From Mikania micrantha (lineage: Eukaryota; Streptophyta; Magnoliopsida; Asterales; Asteraceae), in the NCBI GenBank assembly GCA_009363875.1, contig CM018685.1:53083087-53147086 (forward strand): 64,000 nt of DNA. Direction: 5' to 3'. Below, in pieces: positions 21,362-32,198 of the stretch. A model generated the notes under the pieces. That model ran no database searches. It had not been told where the DNA came from and saw nothing but the letters and a program-made list of their open reading frames with translations. The translations under genes were made by a program, and so were the position numbers. The first letter of the stretch is position 1. Every line of letters starts with the position of its first letter.

Positions 21362-21736
21362 ACAAGTTGTTTCTAAAGCATGCCCTCTCAAAAGAAGGGC
21401 CAAGTACAATAGAGTATTATTACTCAAATCGTATTACATTACAGTAATCATATAAACAACATTTGTTTTATACTATGTGAGAGATTCACACGGAATTACA
21501 ACATAATTTACTGTTTATTACTACTCAATCTAATTACAATAAAGTAACAAAATTTGAGAAGTTTACTCAGATATTTCATTCATCAATGATGCCCACAATA
21601 TATGAAAGTTTTCCAAAATCAAGTGCTTAACTTTAATGTTTTCTATCTTATTATTTGCTGGAGATCCTTTAGGACTAAGTTCAAATAGACAGACATATTT
21701 TAAAAAAATAAGAAATGCAGATTAGAAGAGTATGTG

Positions 21737-22195
21737 TAACGACCCGTTTTATGTAATAAGCATGTAATGATGAAATTATAAGTTTAAGTTATGCTTCATT
21801 ATGTTGGTTGTTGGTGGGTAGTTGGATTATATGTTTAATTAGTAAGTTAACATATTTAAACTTATTTGATGTTAAAAAGTGAATAAGGAGACTTCAGGGA
21901 TTTAATTTTCCAATAGGTAAAACTTAATATAAGAAAGGAGTAGGGAGTTGACTAGCCAAAAATCCGATTTCTTCCCCTTGGAACCCTCTAGTTGATGAGT
22001 AGATTCAACTCAAATTTCTTGTGTTCTTGGTTTAGAATTCAAGTTTAGAGCTGAAATTCTCTATCGTTTATGGATTCTAGCCTATTGGTAAGTAGTTTTG
22101 ATGTCTATATTATAGTAATATGGGTGGATAAGATGAGTTCTTGTGGGTTTCATCTAAAATTCAGAAAATGGATCATTGAAGTGATAAAAAAAACC

Positions 22196-22226
<31 letters not shown>

Positions 22227-23360
22227 TATGATTTTAACACTCAATAAAATAATTTTGGTGTGTGGAATCATTGTAGTATGATATGGGCGTTGGAAGTTAA
22301 TATGGGTTTTGGATGAACATATGGGTTGTATAAACCAAGGTGTTAATAAGTGATTTGATTGGTGTTTGTTCCACGTAGTTGCTGAAAATAAGTTATTGAT
22401 TTGTAAATATGTTGAATTGTTGATTTTGGGTTTGGAAGGAATTGGGTGATATGTGAATAAACATGAAAATGTGTAGAATAAATTCTACACATAAGATGTT
22501 TGATTAAATGCTTGAATGAATATGTAAAACAAGAAATTGTAGTTGCAAGATAGAAACTTGCATGTATTAATTATATCATCATAGTAGGATGAAATGGATG
22601 TGGGAATTGGGTCAAATGTGGGGGGGGGGGGGGTGTAATAAGTAATTACTAATGTATGTATGTTGAATGGTTGTATATGTATATTACAAATAGGAATTGG
22701 TAGTGGAAGTGAAAGTCATCGTTTAGGAAAAAGAACAATTTGAATCTAGCAATCATACGGGCTAAGGTGAGTAATCACATCCTAGTTAAATGCACATATG
22801 TATGATATATTATACTAATAAAAGTTCATATATACGTGTGAAAGATGAAATTGAAATCCGTATTTGTGTGGAGGTTGAGTTGTGGACCACATTCGTGTGG
22901 TAATGGCAATGATCCATATGCTTTTGGAATTGCTATATAGTTTTTGTTTGCATGAGAATGTGGTGCTAATAGTGAATTTGAAAGGGATTGGGTAATTTGA
23001 CCCATTTAAGTGGTAGTAAGCATAAAGTTTATGGATTAAGATTGATAGGCAACATGATGTGTTGTTATAACTGAACTGAGGTAATTAAAATATGTTTGAA
23101 ACAAGTATGTTATACATATGAAATGGTTATTTAATGGTTTGAGTGTAAGGAACAAGTCATAAACGAATAAAGGTTGCAAAAACGCAGAAAATGTATGTTG
23201 GTGCTGTGTCTGGGCACCTAGTGCTCCTACCCAGTGCCTAGTGCGCCTGATGCCTTATGTTGTGTGAAAATAACGTTAAAAACGTTCAGTTAGTTGGTTA
23301 ATCGGACATCATGAGTCGAGCGTCTAATTGAAAACATCATCTCTATTCTTACAGGGTAAA
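21737..23360 (+). mobile_element. LTR of a Ty3/Gypsy element, solo or truncated
   Basis: Begins TGTAACGACCCGTTTT, a common start of plant gypsy LTRs. It contains donor-like GGTGAGT (22765) and GGTAAGT (22087) sites and a GC-rich motif repeated at 23210-23250 (AGTGCCTAGTGCGCC-like). Near 23300 there is an ATCGGACATCATGAGTCGAGCGTC block like those in chromovirus LTRs. The right end is unclear (near 23355) and no primer-binding site follows. The interior includes (TA)n at 22196-22223 and a 14-base G run at 22620-22633. Confidence 0.5.
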
Positions 23361-24131
23361 TGTACGACTGTTTAAATATCTCCTTATCAAACCCTACCTT
23401 AGATTTACTAATAATGAGATATACTGAGTACGACAATGATGATAATAATGAGTCATTAAAAATACCACAATTGTCTTAAATTCTAAATTAAAGTTGTGGA
23501 AAATTAAGCCGGTGGTCCAAGCCGCCCAAGTGCCGATCGAACCACTCACTAGTAACTATAGCTGTGGCAGGCCCCGGCTTCATTAAAACACAAAAGCTAT
23601 CCAGCTAACCGGATTAAATATGCAACTTCTCACCGGTCCGCAATAAAAACACAAGCGTAGGCCACATGATGGACGTGGCGGATGACATTGCTTCATCGTA
23701 TACGTGGGAGTCTCTAGGAAGGGGCAAACCCGACCTTCGTCCCATGCTCAATTTTTTAGGGGTACAAAAATTTTAAAAAATCTTTTATATATTATATATA
23801 GGGACTTATTCCATTGAAAACCACTAAATATGAAAGAACCAAAGGAACTAATTTTAAACCATATGTTTTTAGGGGTATAAAAGTAATTTTCCTTTAAAGT
23901 ATGAGAAATTATTATTTTATCCTTTTAAATAACCACTCTATGTAAAAAACTTAAAGCGTAATGTACAAGTGTATTATGCAGTTCTCAAGTTCCTAATATA
24001 AAATTGGTTCTTAATGGAATATATCCCTATATATATATATATATATTTATATTTGAGAATATAAAACTGAAAAAACAGAAATTTACAATTCAAAAGGGGT
24101 CTTTTTATCCTAGCTTGCCCGGGGAACTAAA
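23361..24131. other. Intergenic, no gene seen
   Basis: Mixed-composition sequence with a GC-richer block at 23515-23740 (GCCGGTGGTCC, CACCGGTCCGC), probably transposon-derived, then AT-rich sequence. No terminal repeats or coding frames are supportable. Confidence 0.4.
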
Positions 24132-24139
24132 AATCTCAG

Positions 24140-24309
24140 CAGGGGCGCACCTTAGTTCAGACCGGGGGGCGACCACCCCCTGTTTTTTCGTGCAGTAGTG
24201 TATATTTTCCGATAAGTAATGTAAAATTTTTTAAAAACATTTATTTTGTCACCCCTGAAAAAAAAAATCATTTCGACCCTTGTAGAGTTTTGGTCAAGCT
24301 CCGCCACTG
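24140..24309. mobile_element. hAT-type MITE, CAGTGGCGG family
   Basis: A 170-bp element begins CAGGGGCGCACC and ends GCTCCGCCACTG. It is flanked by the perfect 8-bp duplication AATCTCAG (24132-24139, 24310-24317). It shares the C- and G-rich block (GGGGGGCGACCACCCCC) of the family. Confidence 0.9.
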
Positions 24310-24342
24310 AATCTCAGGACCGCCCCGGACCGTATGACATCA

Positions 24343-24420
24343 TGCCACGTGGCAGGTTCATGACGGATTGCTTATGCTATTTGACATCATCAAACACATC
24401 TAGAACACGTGACAAAAAGG
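24343..24420. promoter_or_regulatory. G-box/ABRE-like sites
   Basis: The perfect palindrome TGCCACGTGGCA (24343-24354) contains the CACGTG core with ABRE context. A second CACGTG lies near 24415, in an ATGACATCATG and pyrimidine-rich setting that continues to a TTTCTTGCTTC tract. It resembles a plant promoter, but no coding sequence follows in the next several kilobases, so it may be an orphan promoter carried by a repeat. Confidence 0.4.
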
Positions 24421-24512
24421 TCAAATGCTTCCGTTGCATTCCTCTCTCACATGCAACGTTTCTTGCTTCTTTTTCTTTTCACACAGAATTATTGTTTACA
24501 CACATATTCTCC

Positions 24513-24555
24513 TTTTATTTATTTATTTATTTATTTATTTATAAATAAATAAAAT
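24513..24555. repeat. (TTTA)n/(TAAA)n palindromic microsatellite
   Basis: Runs of TTTA turn into ATAAATAAATAAA, making a self-complementary simple repeat. Confidence 0.9.
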
Positions 24556-24684
24556 TATTAATTTAAACGAATCTTTAATTGCTGATCAGCACTTGATGTA
24601 GAATAAGAAAGCAAGAAAGGTTTAACTAACACAAATAAAAGTGTTAATTATATCTGCTAAAATTGTTATATTTTCATCAACAAC

Positions 24685-25111
24685 CAGTAGCGGATACAAG
24701 GCTTGTGTATGGGGGGGAAAGGCCCCCCGTAGACTCCTGCGATCGAGTGTTAAAACGCGTTATTTTTAAATAATTTTGCTTAATTTTGAAACAAAAAGGG
24801 GCACGAATCTCATTATAAAGGGGCACGAATTTGATTATAAAGGGGCACGAATTTGATTTTAAGGGGCATGAATCTGATTATAAAAGGCATCATTAGAAAT
24901 GAATAATAAAAACTGTGTTCTTTTCATAAAATTTATACGAATATTAACTTGTGATGTAAATTTGAAATTGATTATTTAAGTAATTGTTTTCCTAAAAAAT
25001 TTTGATAGGTTTGTTTTGTGGTTTCAACTAACCCGATCCGTTTTTATCTAGACATATTTTTATTAACCTATTTTTTGCCCCCCGTAAAATTTTTTTCTGA
25101 ATCCGCCACTG
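24685..25111. mobile_element. hAT-type MITE, CAGTGGCGG family, long copy
   Basis: A 427-bp element begins CAGTAGCGGATACAAGG and ends CTGAATCCGCCACTG. It is flanked by the perfect 8-bp duplication TCAACAAC (24677-24684, 25112-25119). The interior carries four tandem copies of a GGGGCACGAATYTGATTATAAA unit (about 24799-24890). Confidence 0.92.
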
Positions 25112-25564
25112 TCAACAACCAAAAAGAATGGAAATTTTCATCAAGTTCTTATTTTTTATAATTACACTATTTTTTATGGTTTTGAAGAAAAAAATTAATA
25201 AAAGAATCCACTAACACGGTGACACGCGTTCTTGAAAAGTCAGGGTGCATGCACATAAACCTTTAATTTCTTCAAATCCAACTAGTAAATTGTAGATAAT
25301 CTTCAAAAAAATTAAAAACGAAATATATTAAAAGGAAGTGTAAAAAACAAAAACCGAGTTCAGACATTAACTAACCTGGTTCATTGATCGACTCTACTGA
25401 CATGTTAATTGGGTTTAGCTTTTAAAACTAGATTTACCGTTTGAAATTTATACAATGATTTGTTATCTTAGTTTGGAATTATGCAAGTGATAATATACAA
25501 CAACACATATTCAATTTGATCTCACTTCTTGAGTTCTGAGGATGAGAGATGAGGACATACCTTA

Positions 25565-25846
25565 CCAATGATGTCTTGTTCTAGTGGTAAGATAAATGTA
25601 TGAGGGAAGCTATAGGAGACCCAGGTCATGGTTCAATTCTTGATCTCACCCGGTTTTACCGGCCTTCCACTGTCGTGCCTTTAGGCGGGTGCTTGAGTCG
25701 GATTTTCCTCGGGAATTGGTGGCTGGTGGGCTAGGGGCTTCGTCCGTCTGGACTAGTGGCCAGCTTAGGCATCCTTAAGCCATTGGGGGCTGCGTACGGA
25801 GTAACGGGCCGTTGATTAGTTGGCCGTTCAAAAAAAAAAAATGAAT
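25565..25846 (+). mobile_element. tRNA-derived SINE with 10-bp target duplication
   Basis: The insert has an A-box-like TCTAGTGGTAAGAT near 25580 and a B-box-like GGTTCAATTC near 25631. A GC-rich body follows (ACCGGCCTTCCACTG, GGCGGGTGCTTGAGTCGG), ending in a long A run. Flanks ACATACCTTA (25555-25564 and 25847-25856) are identical. The box spacing and A tail support a pol III-transcribed SINE. Confidence 0.9.
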
Positions 25847-26033
25847 ACATACCTTATCCTACCATAATGTGGTAGAGAGACTGCTTCGTAAAGTCTTCTC
25901 AAAAGTTTTTCAAAACTTTAAAAAAGAAAATAATTTATTATTTATTATATATGTATATATATAGATTTATTATTATTATTATTATTTGCAATATTACACA
26001 GAAAGACAACAAAACATAATAAATCTTATCTTA

Positions 26034-26762
26034 TCTTACTATACTAATAAACAAAAATATAATTTGCCACTTGTCACATTGTTACACTACTTTTGCCATA
26101 TGTCAATTTAATATCAATCCATTTAATTCTATCACCTATTAAATACTTATATTCTTTCTCATAATAATAATTAATAATATTATTTATCTTTTTATTAAAA
26201 ATACATTTAAAAAAAATTATAAAATATGAAAAAATTTTAAGATTAATTTTTTTAAAGTAAAAAATATTTTATTTTAAAAAAATCAAAGTTACAAAATTTA
26301 TTAAAAATTAGAAATATTTCAATTTTTAGAAAATATAAGTTTACATTAAAAATTATTTTTTATAAAAAATATTTTTTTATTAAAAAATATATATAAACCA
26401 AAAGTAAAGATTATAATAAAAGTTATATTTTTGGTCTTCTATGCTTAAAGATATTTTCAAATTAGGTTATCAAATTTTAATAATTACAAAAAATTACATT
26501 ATCTTCTTAGCTTGAAATAATTAGTTTTTGATAGAAACTAGCTTAAGTTTTAACATTGGTTCTTAATTATTACAAATCAAGAAGGTTAAATTTTATTTTT
26601 ATTGTTATTAAAAATTTTAAATGTTGTTTCATTACTTAAATTAACTATTAATACATAATTTAATCATTTATATCAAAAAATCGTTTAATAATTATTATAT
26701 TTTTATTATTAATTATATAATATTTAAATTGAATCCGTGTAACACACGGGGTAATAATCTAG
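26034..26762 (+). mobile_element. Non-autonomous Helitron
   Basis: A 729-bp element starts TCTTACTATACTAATAAAC after an A. It ends with hairpin CCGTGTAACACACGG, a short spacer and CTAG before a T. Both ends match the plant Helitron consensus and insertion is between A and T. The interior is extremely AT-rich with no coding capacity. Confidence 0.9.
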
Positions 26763-27085
26763 TTAATAATATAAGACAAAAAGAAAAGAGGCATAGGATA
26801 CGCAAGGACATGCAAGTGATAATATGTTTTCAGTTTTTCATTAATTTAAAGGAAATAATGTCCCACAAAAACTTGTTGAGCAAATCTAAAATTATTGTAT
26901 AAAACTTTCATAAATATGGCAAAATTGATGCCTTAACTAATAAAAAGTAAATGTGGACTTTTAATACTTTTTGTAGTAGTTAAAAGAAGTGTTTAATTAT
27001 TATATATATTATAAAGCATATAAATAAATAGTAAATTTATGAAGTTTTACACTTTTGACACCTAAAAAAATTGACTAGGGTTAGT

Positions 27086-27515
27086 TTTTGTCTTCTATCA
27101 TGTAATCAGAAGTTTTTAATTTTGAAAAACAGTAAGCAGAAATAAGATCCTTAAACTTGAGATATTTACTTAGAGGGTTGGTTTTTTTTTTTTTTAATTT
27201 AAACGATTGGTTGATGGTGATAGAGACTTTGTTAGTAATTTTTTCTATTGTTTTTATAACATATTTGTGATGATTTTGTATGATTTTATGTTTTTATAAA
27301 AGGTTAAATTTGTCTTCTATCATGTAATCAGAAGATTTTTATTTTGAAAAGTAGTAAGCAGAAATAAGATCCTTAAATTTGAGATATTTACTTAGAGGGT
27401 TTTTTTTTATTCAAACGATTGGTTGCCGGTGATACGGACTTTGTAAGTAGTTTTTTCTATTGTTTTTATAACATATTTGTGAGGATTTTGTATGATTTTA
27501 TGTTTTTATAAAAAT
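27086..27515. repeat. Tandem duplication, period about 223 bp
   Basis: Two adjacent copies begin TTTGTCTTCTATCATGTAATC at 27086 and 27309 and run through matching TGGTGATA..GACTTTG and TTTATAACATATTTGTGA segments to about 27515. They differ by roughly a dozen substitutions and a poly-T length change. Confidence 0.9.
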
Positions 27516-27733
27516 TTGTCTAAAGTTCGTGATGAGAGATTTGATTTAGTTATGTAATTATTGCTTTTGCAAATGATATATAATACTCATTCTTGAGATT
27601 GCATTGTGATAACCCGCCGCAATACGCGAGACGAATAAAACTAGTTATAACTTATAATGCAACAAGTGGATTCCAATTAAGGTTATTCTTCTAAATTGAA
27701 GAGCAACTCTAGGTAGATTTCTACCATTTGGAG

Positions 27734-27887
27734 CAGTAGCGGAACTTAAGCATATTGAAAATGGACGGAAATTCACGAGACCTATAATACATGCTAATTT
27801 TATATATAAAGTGAAGATGAAACTACTATTTTTAAATAAAATAAACATTTTAGCTGAATCATGGGTCCTTGAAGAGCTTTGCAAATG
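27734..27887. mobile_element. Aged hAT-type MITE, CAGTGGCGG family
   Basis: Left end CAGTAGCGGAACTTAAGC is intact; the right end (AGCTTTGCAAATG) is a decayed form of AGCTCCGCCACTG. It is flanked by the 7-bp repeat TTTGGAG (27727-27733, 27888-27894). Confidence 0.7.
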
Positions 27888-28255
27888 TTTGGAGCACTCA
27901 AAAAACTATTTATAATTATTACTATATGTCAATTAACATAGCTTTTGTCACCGAAGAAACTAATCACTGATCTTATTAAATTATCACCTTAGTTTACCAC
28001 TTTACCCTTATTTTTGGAAAGTTTCGAGTTAGCTCCTTGTAAATTGTAATATATACACGGGTTGGAATACCCACTTTTATTGATTAACCAATAAAATTCT
28101 GTCAAGATGAATTCGCTGTCTTTGTTTGATTTTCTCGAACATTATTGTTAAACATATACAACAATTTTATCTTTATGTGTAAATTCATATGCATTTAAAC
28201 TATAACACATGTGTAGTTTTTCATTTTTCTACACATATATTACTCAGAAAAATAT

Positions 28256-28258
<3 letters not shown>

Positions 28259-28289
<31 letters not shown>
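28259..28289. repeat. (AT)n microsatellite
   Basis: An uninterrupted AT dinucleotide run. Similar runs lie at 22196-22223, 32153-32192 and 32404-32427. Confidence 0.95.
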
Positions 28290-28292
<3 letters not shown>

Positions 28293-28333
28293 TAAATCTT
28301 AAAAGCATATGAATTTACACATACATATAAAAT

Positions 28334-28612
28334 AGAGTAAATTACTGAGATGCTCCTTATGGTTTGTTGGTATTTCACTTTTAGTCCTTAAGTTTCATAA
28401 ATTATCTACATGGTCCACTACTTTTGATATTTGTAACATATATAGTCCTTATGTGTGGGCAGTTTGGTCAATTATGTTAGGTTAATTTGGTGACCTATGA
28501 CTATATGTGTTACAAATGTCAAAAGTTTGCGACCATATAGGTAATTTATGAAACTTAAGGATCAAAAGTGAAATACTAGTAAACCACATGGACCATTTTG
28601 GTAATTTACTCT
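28334..28612. mobile_element. Fold-back Mutator-like MITE
   Basis: A 279-bp near-palindrome begins AGAGTAAATTACTGAGATG and ends in the inverse of AGAGTAAATTACCAAAATGG. The arms carry the TTAGTCCTTAAGTTTCATAAA type of sequence in both orientations. The 7-bp repeat ATAAAAT flanks both sides (28327-28333, 28613-28619). It is the same general kind as 2247-2703 but a different sequence family. Confidence 0.8.
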
Positions 28613-29620
28613 ATAAAATATGAAAGTATTATACATATGTAATAACGATATTAAAATAAGATTTGTATACCTCTTGTTAAAGTTATACGAGTTAATAAAA
28701 TAAGAATAAGTTATATTTTATCCTTGGTCCTGTACGCACACACACATATACACTTTATTTTTTTTCCTAAACATCAAAATATGTTTACAGTTCGACATAA
28801 ATTTTGTTCGAATAAGACTAAAAGAGTCGGGTCAAATATAATATTTTTTTATGTTTTTTATGTGTATTTCAAGTTGGTCCATAGAACGACACAAATTTTG
28901 GTTAGACAGTATAAATTTTAGTTTTTCTAGAAGTAAGTTCAGTTGATAATAACATATACTAATAGCATACATGCATGTAAAAAAACAAATTCTTATTTCG
29001 TAACAATTGCTTTTACAACCATGAAACTCACACTTAATTCTCTTTAAAAATTTGATCACCTAATTTTACCATCGTAATCAGGTTCGTGACAATATTTTGA
29101 GGTTGATTACGAAGTTTACAAACACATATTTACCACGTTACTATCAATATCGATTGGTCCCAACGTTACATATGGGAAAGAAAAATCCGTTTGGTTCAAA
29201 AGCAAACGTAAAAATGATGTCTTTTGAAGTCATTAATTAATATCAAGAAGAATGACCCTGGTTCAGCTTTCACAATATCTTACTAATTTATTATAGCTTA
29301 TACATGTCATGAATTTTTTATTTTATTTTTATTTTTATTTTTATTATTTCTTTTGAAAAAACATATGTCCATGAAGTAGTTAAGGAATGTAGAGCAGTTA
29401 TGTGTACAATAGTCAACAAACGGTGCGATTATATTAGAGTTTTTTTTAAAAGTAATCTTATAATAATCATGATATCATATGATTAAAAATAAGACGGCCA
29501 TACGTGCACCTGCCTTTTATTATACGAAAATCTCGAATATGCAAGCAAGGTTAGATCTCGTGTATTAAATAGTTTAAATAAATAAATTTTATAATGATTT
29601 ATTTTAAATATCATATCATA

Positions 29621-29794
29621 CAGTGACGGAGCTTCACTGTTATGAAAGGGGGGTGGAAATTTACGTGACTCTAAATAGTAAATACATGTTAAAATTTTGA
29701 ATTTTTAACTAAAAATAACATTTCGGCCCAAAAATTAACACCACTGGCACAAAAAAAAGGAGAGGCCACCGGTCCCTACTAAGATTCGCCCATG
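29621..29794. mobile_element. hAT-type MITE, CAGTGGCGG family
   Basis: A 174-bp element begins CAGTGACGGAGC and ends AAGATTCGCCCATG. It is flanked by the perfect 8-bp duplication ATATCATA (29613-29620, 29795-29802). Confidence 0.9.
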
Positions 29795-29889
29795 ATATCA
29801 TATATTTGTCAAAAGTATTTTATAAAAACATAAATAATAGAATTGATGATTTAATCGTATTATTTATCAATTTTAACAAAAGGGAATTA

Positions 29890-30450
29890 TTTTTTGCACA
29901 CCCAGCTTTTTTAATTTAACACACATCGGCCTGTATGTGTCGTATAATAGTCTATGACAAGTACAACAGAGGCATCCACCTTGTTGTCAGGTGTGTTATA
30001 TGCCACGTACAGCTCTTTACGTGACGTATAAGTTTTGACACCTGAAACCTGAAATTCCCTGATATGATTGAAAAAATTTGTGTTATACATCACATATGGA
30101 TCTTTATGTGGCATATAGGTTTTTTCAATTAAAATGACCTATGGATTTCCAAACATTGAAATCTGATACGTGTAGTATAAAGCTATACGCTATGTATGAT
30201 TTAAAAAAATTAACTACTTTTTTAAAACTTTCAAATGATAAAAATTTATAAACGTTATAACTTTAAATATTTTTATATAAATAACGTTTGTCAATATTTA
30301 CTATTTATGTTATTATAAATTTTAAATTAACAACATTTGTTATTAATAACGTTTGTCGTTTATTATTATTAAACTAACAACATTATATTATTTTGTTTTA
30401 ATAAATACACAATGAAACATATCACATATATAAACAACCAAACAAACAAA
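29890..30450. other. Region with repeated short motifs, probably transposon-derived
   Basis: Motifs of the type ACGTGACGTATAAG, TATGTGGCATATAGG and TATGCCACGTACAGC recur between 29930 and 30200 in related forms, giving recurring YV.YNT-like residues on the minus strand (29911-30114). From 30200 to 30400 a TATTAATAACGTTTGTC motif recurs. No gene is recognised. Confidence 0.35.
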
Positions 30451-30675
30451 CTACATAATATATACATAACAAGTGTTTGTACAATACAAAGTAATGAAAT
30501 ACAAATCACGGATCATGTCGGGGTGATGGTGGCGAAGGGGGTGGAGGGTCAATGTCAGCCTGCCTCGACCGCTCAAGCTCTCGATCGACCAGCCAGCGCA
30601 AGATTTCACGTTGGTAAGCTAGTTGACTATCATGCTCCCTTGATCGGGCATCAATGATTTCCCAGAATGTCACCC
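30451..30675 (-). pseudogene. Terminal exon-like coding fragment, probably from a transposon protein
   Basis: On the minus strand a TTGCAG acceptor (30676-30681) is followed by an open frame of about 74 codons ending TAG at 30451-30453. It reads FWEIIDARSREHDSQLAYQ then a Trp/Arg/Glu-rich helix (EILRWLVDRELERSRQ) and a His/Pro tail. Base composition is much more GC-rich than the surroundings. I do not recognise it with certainty. A C-terminal tail of a transposon-encoded protein in a repeat-dense area seems likeliest, but a real gene's last exon is possible. Confidence 0.4.
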
Positions 30676-30699
30676 CTGCAAGTTGTTGTACGTAAAGTA

Positions 30700-31307
30700 C
30701 ACTACGTGGTGTATAGGTTGCTATAAGTGTCGTCGGAATCTGTACGACACTTATAAAGAGATTGAGTATATAGATTTGGGTGTGAAATTAAGACAATCCT
30801 AACAAAATTATTGATATTAATAGGATAAAAATGACTTACAATATTTAGTAGGAAAAAAAACTGAATAACTCATTTTTATGTTTCCTGAAAAAGAGAAATG
30901 TGTCAATTAAAATGTTTCTTTATTAAAGATAATAATAGAGAAAATTGTGTAAAAATTGACTTACCATCATCTTCCAAATCATTATTGCTTTACTCCTGAA
31001 AACCTATTTGATGTGGCCAAGACATTAATGGCTTTCCCTCTAAAAAAATACCATTTGTGTATCTAAATTTGTTTAGAATCTTTCCTAAAATGATATAATT
31101 AACATCTGAGCCAATTTTCATGAGTAATATACAAGATTTGTGCCAAACGAGACAATGTTTCACTCTCGCTTATTTTATTCATTTTGATAAATTTTTGAAG
31201 ACACCAATCTAAATTATCAAACTTCAATCCATTTTTATTTTTTAACCCACAAATGCGCCATGGTCTTGACCTCCATTAATTATCTTTGAGGTCAGTTTAA
31301 AAAAAAA
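30700..31307. other. Intergenic, no gene seen
   Basis: AT-rich sequence with a small palindromic GTGTCGTCGGAATCTGTACGACAC stretch near 30728. No coding or delimited element. Confidence 0.4.
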
Positions 31308-31740
31308 TGAAGGGGTAATTCGAAAATTTTCAACTAATTAATTTTTTTTAACACGGCGGTTGATGCAACGGTAAGACCGTTGCCTCAATGACTGAGTATC
31401 GAAACATCAACCTTACATTCATGTTACAATTGTAGCGGTGTATTTTTCAGTGGTATTAAAGAGGTTCCCCCATGTTGCGATTGCAACGGAGGCTCCGCCC
31501 AACCCTCATGACGGGCCAAGTTGGTTGGAGTTGAAGACTCGTCAACCAACCGTTCCAAGGAAAAACCGGACAGGAAACTTTAACCTTGCCGCGTAAACCC
31601 TTTTGGCTCGGACACAAAGACGGGTGATAGCCCGAGTCGCGCATCATTGCCATGTCACACAAATTTTTCAGTGTTTAATCAAATGTTTGAAGAAAATAGA
31701 AATCAAGGGGTAATTCAAAATTTTCAACTAATTAATATTT
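31308..31740. repeat. Direct repeats flanking a GC-richer insert
   Basis: GGGGTAATTCGAAAATTTTCAACTAATTAAT near 31313 recurs with few changes near 31708. Between them lies a 370-bp segment with GC-rich blocks (GGAGGCTCCGCCC, AACCTTGCCGCG, CACAAAGACGGGTG). This could be an old insertion with an unusually long duplication, a small terminal-repeat element, or a tandem duplication later invaded. The 68-codon minus frame inside is unsupported. Confidence 0.5.
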
Positions 31741-32149
31741 AATTAATAGTTTGAATGCTTAGAGCTAATAGAGAAAATTATTTAGATTTAGTAATTATTA
31801 AGTATGTTTATTAGATAAATGTAAGTAGGTTTGGATTATACTAACGAGTTTGCGTAGGATTATGTAAAGGGTAATTAACTTTATAAATATCGAGTCTTTG
31901 TGTGGTTTATTTTTGTATGTCCAAATTACCTGATAAATTCCATGAAAAATCGATGTTATTTCAAATAAAACGTTACCTTAACTATATGCTAAATTTTGGG
32001 TAGTTGAAATAGATTTCAAGTTTAATATATCACTCTCATTCAGAGAATCATGTTTGCAAAAACCTTATAAAGTCGTGTTAGTTGGAAAAAACAAAAAATA
32101 AAAATAACAACTACATAGTTAGATCTTTACATAAACAATTATAAAATTT

Positions 32150-32198
<49 letters not shown>

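Noticed and set aside
24799..24890. CRISPR-like direct repeats
   Set aside because: Tandem units without unique spacers, inside a plant MITE.
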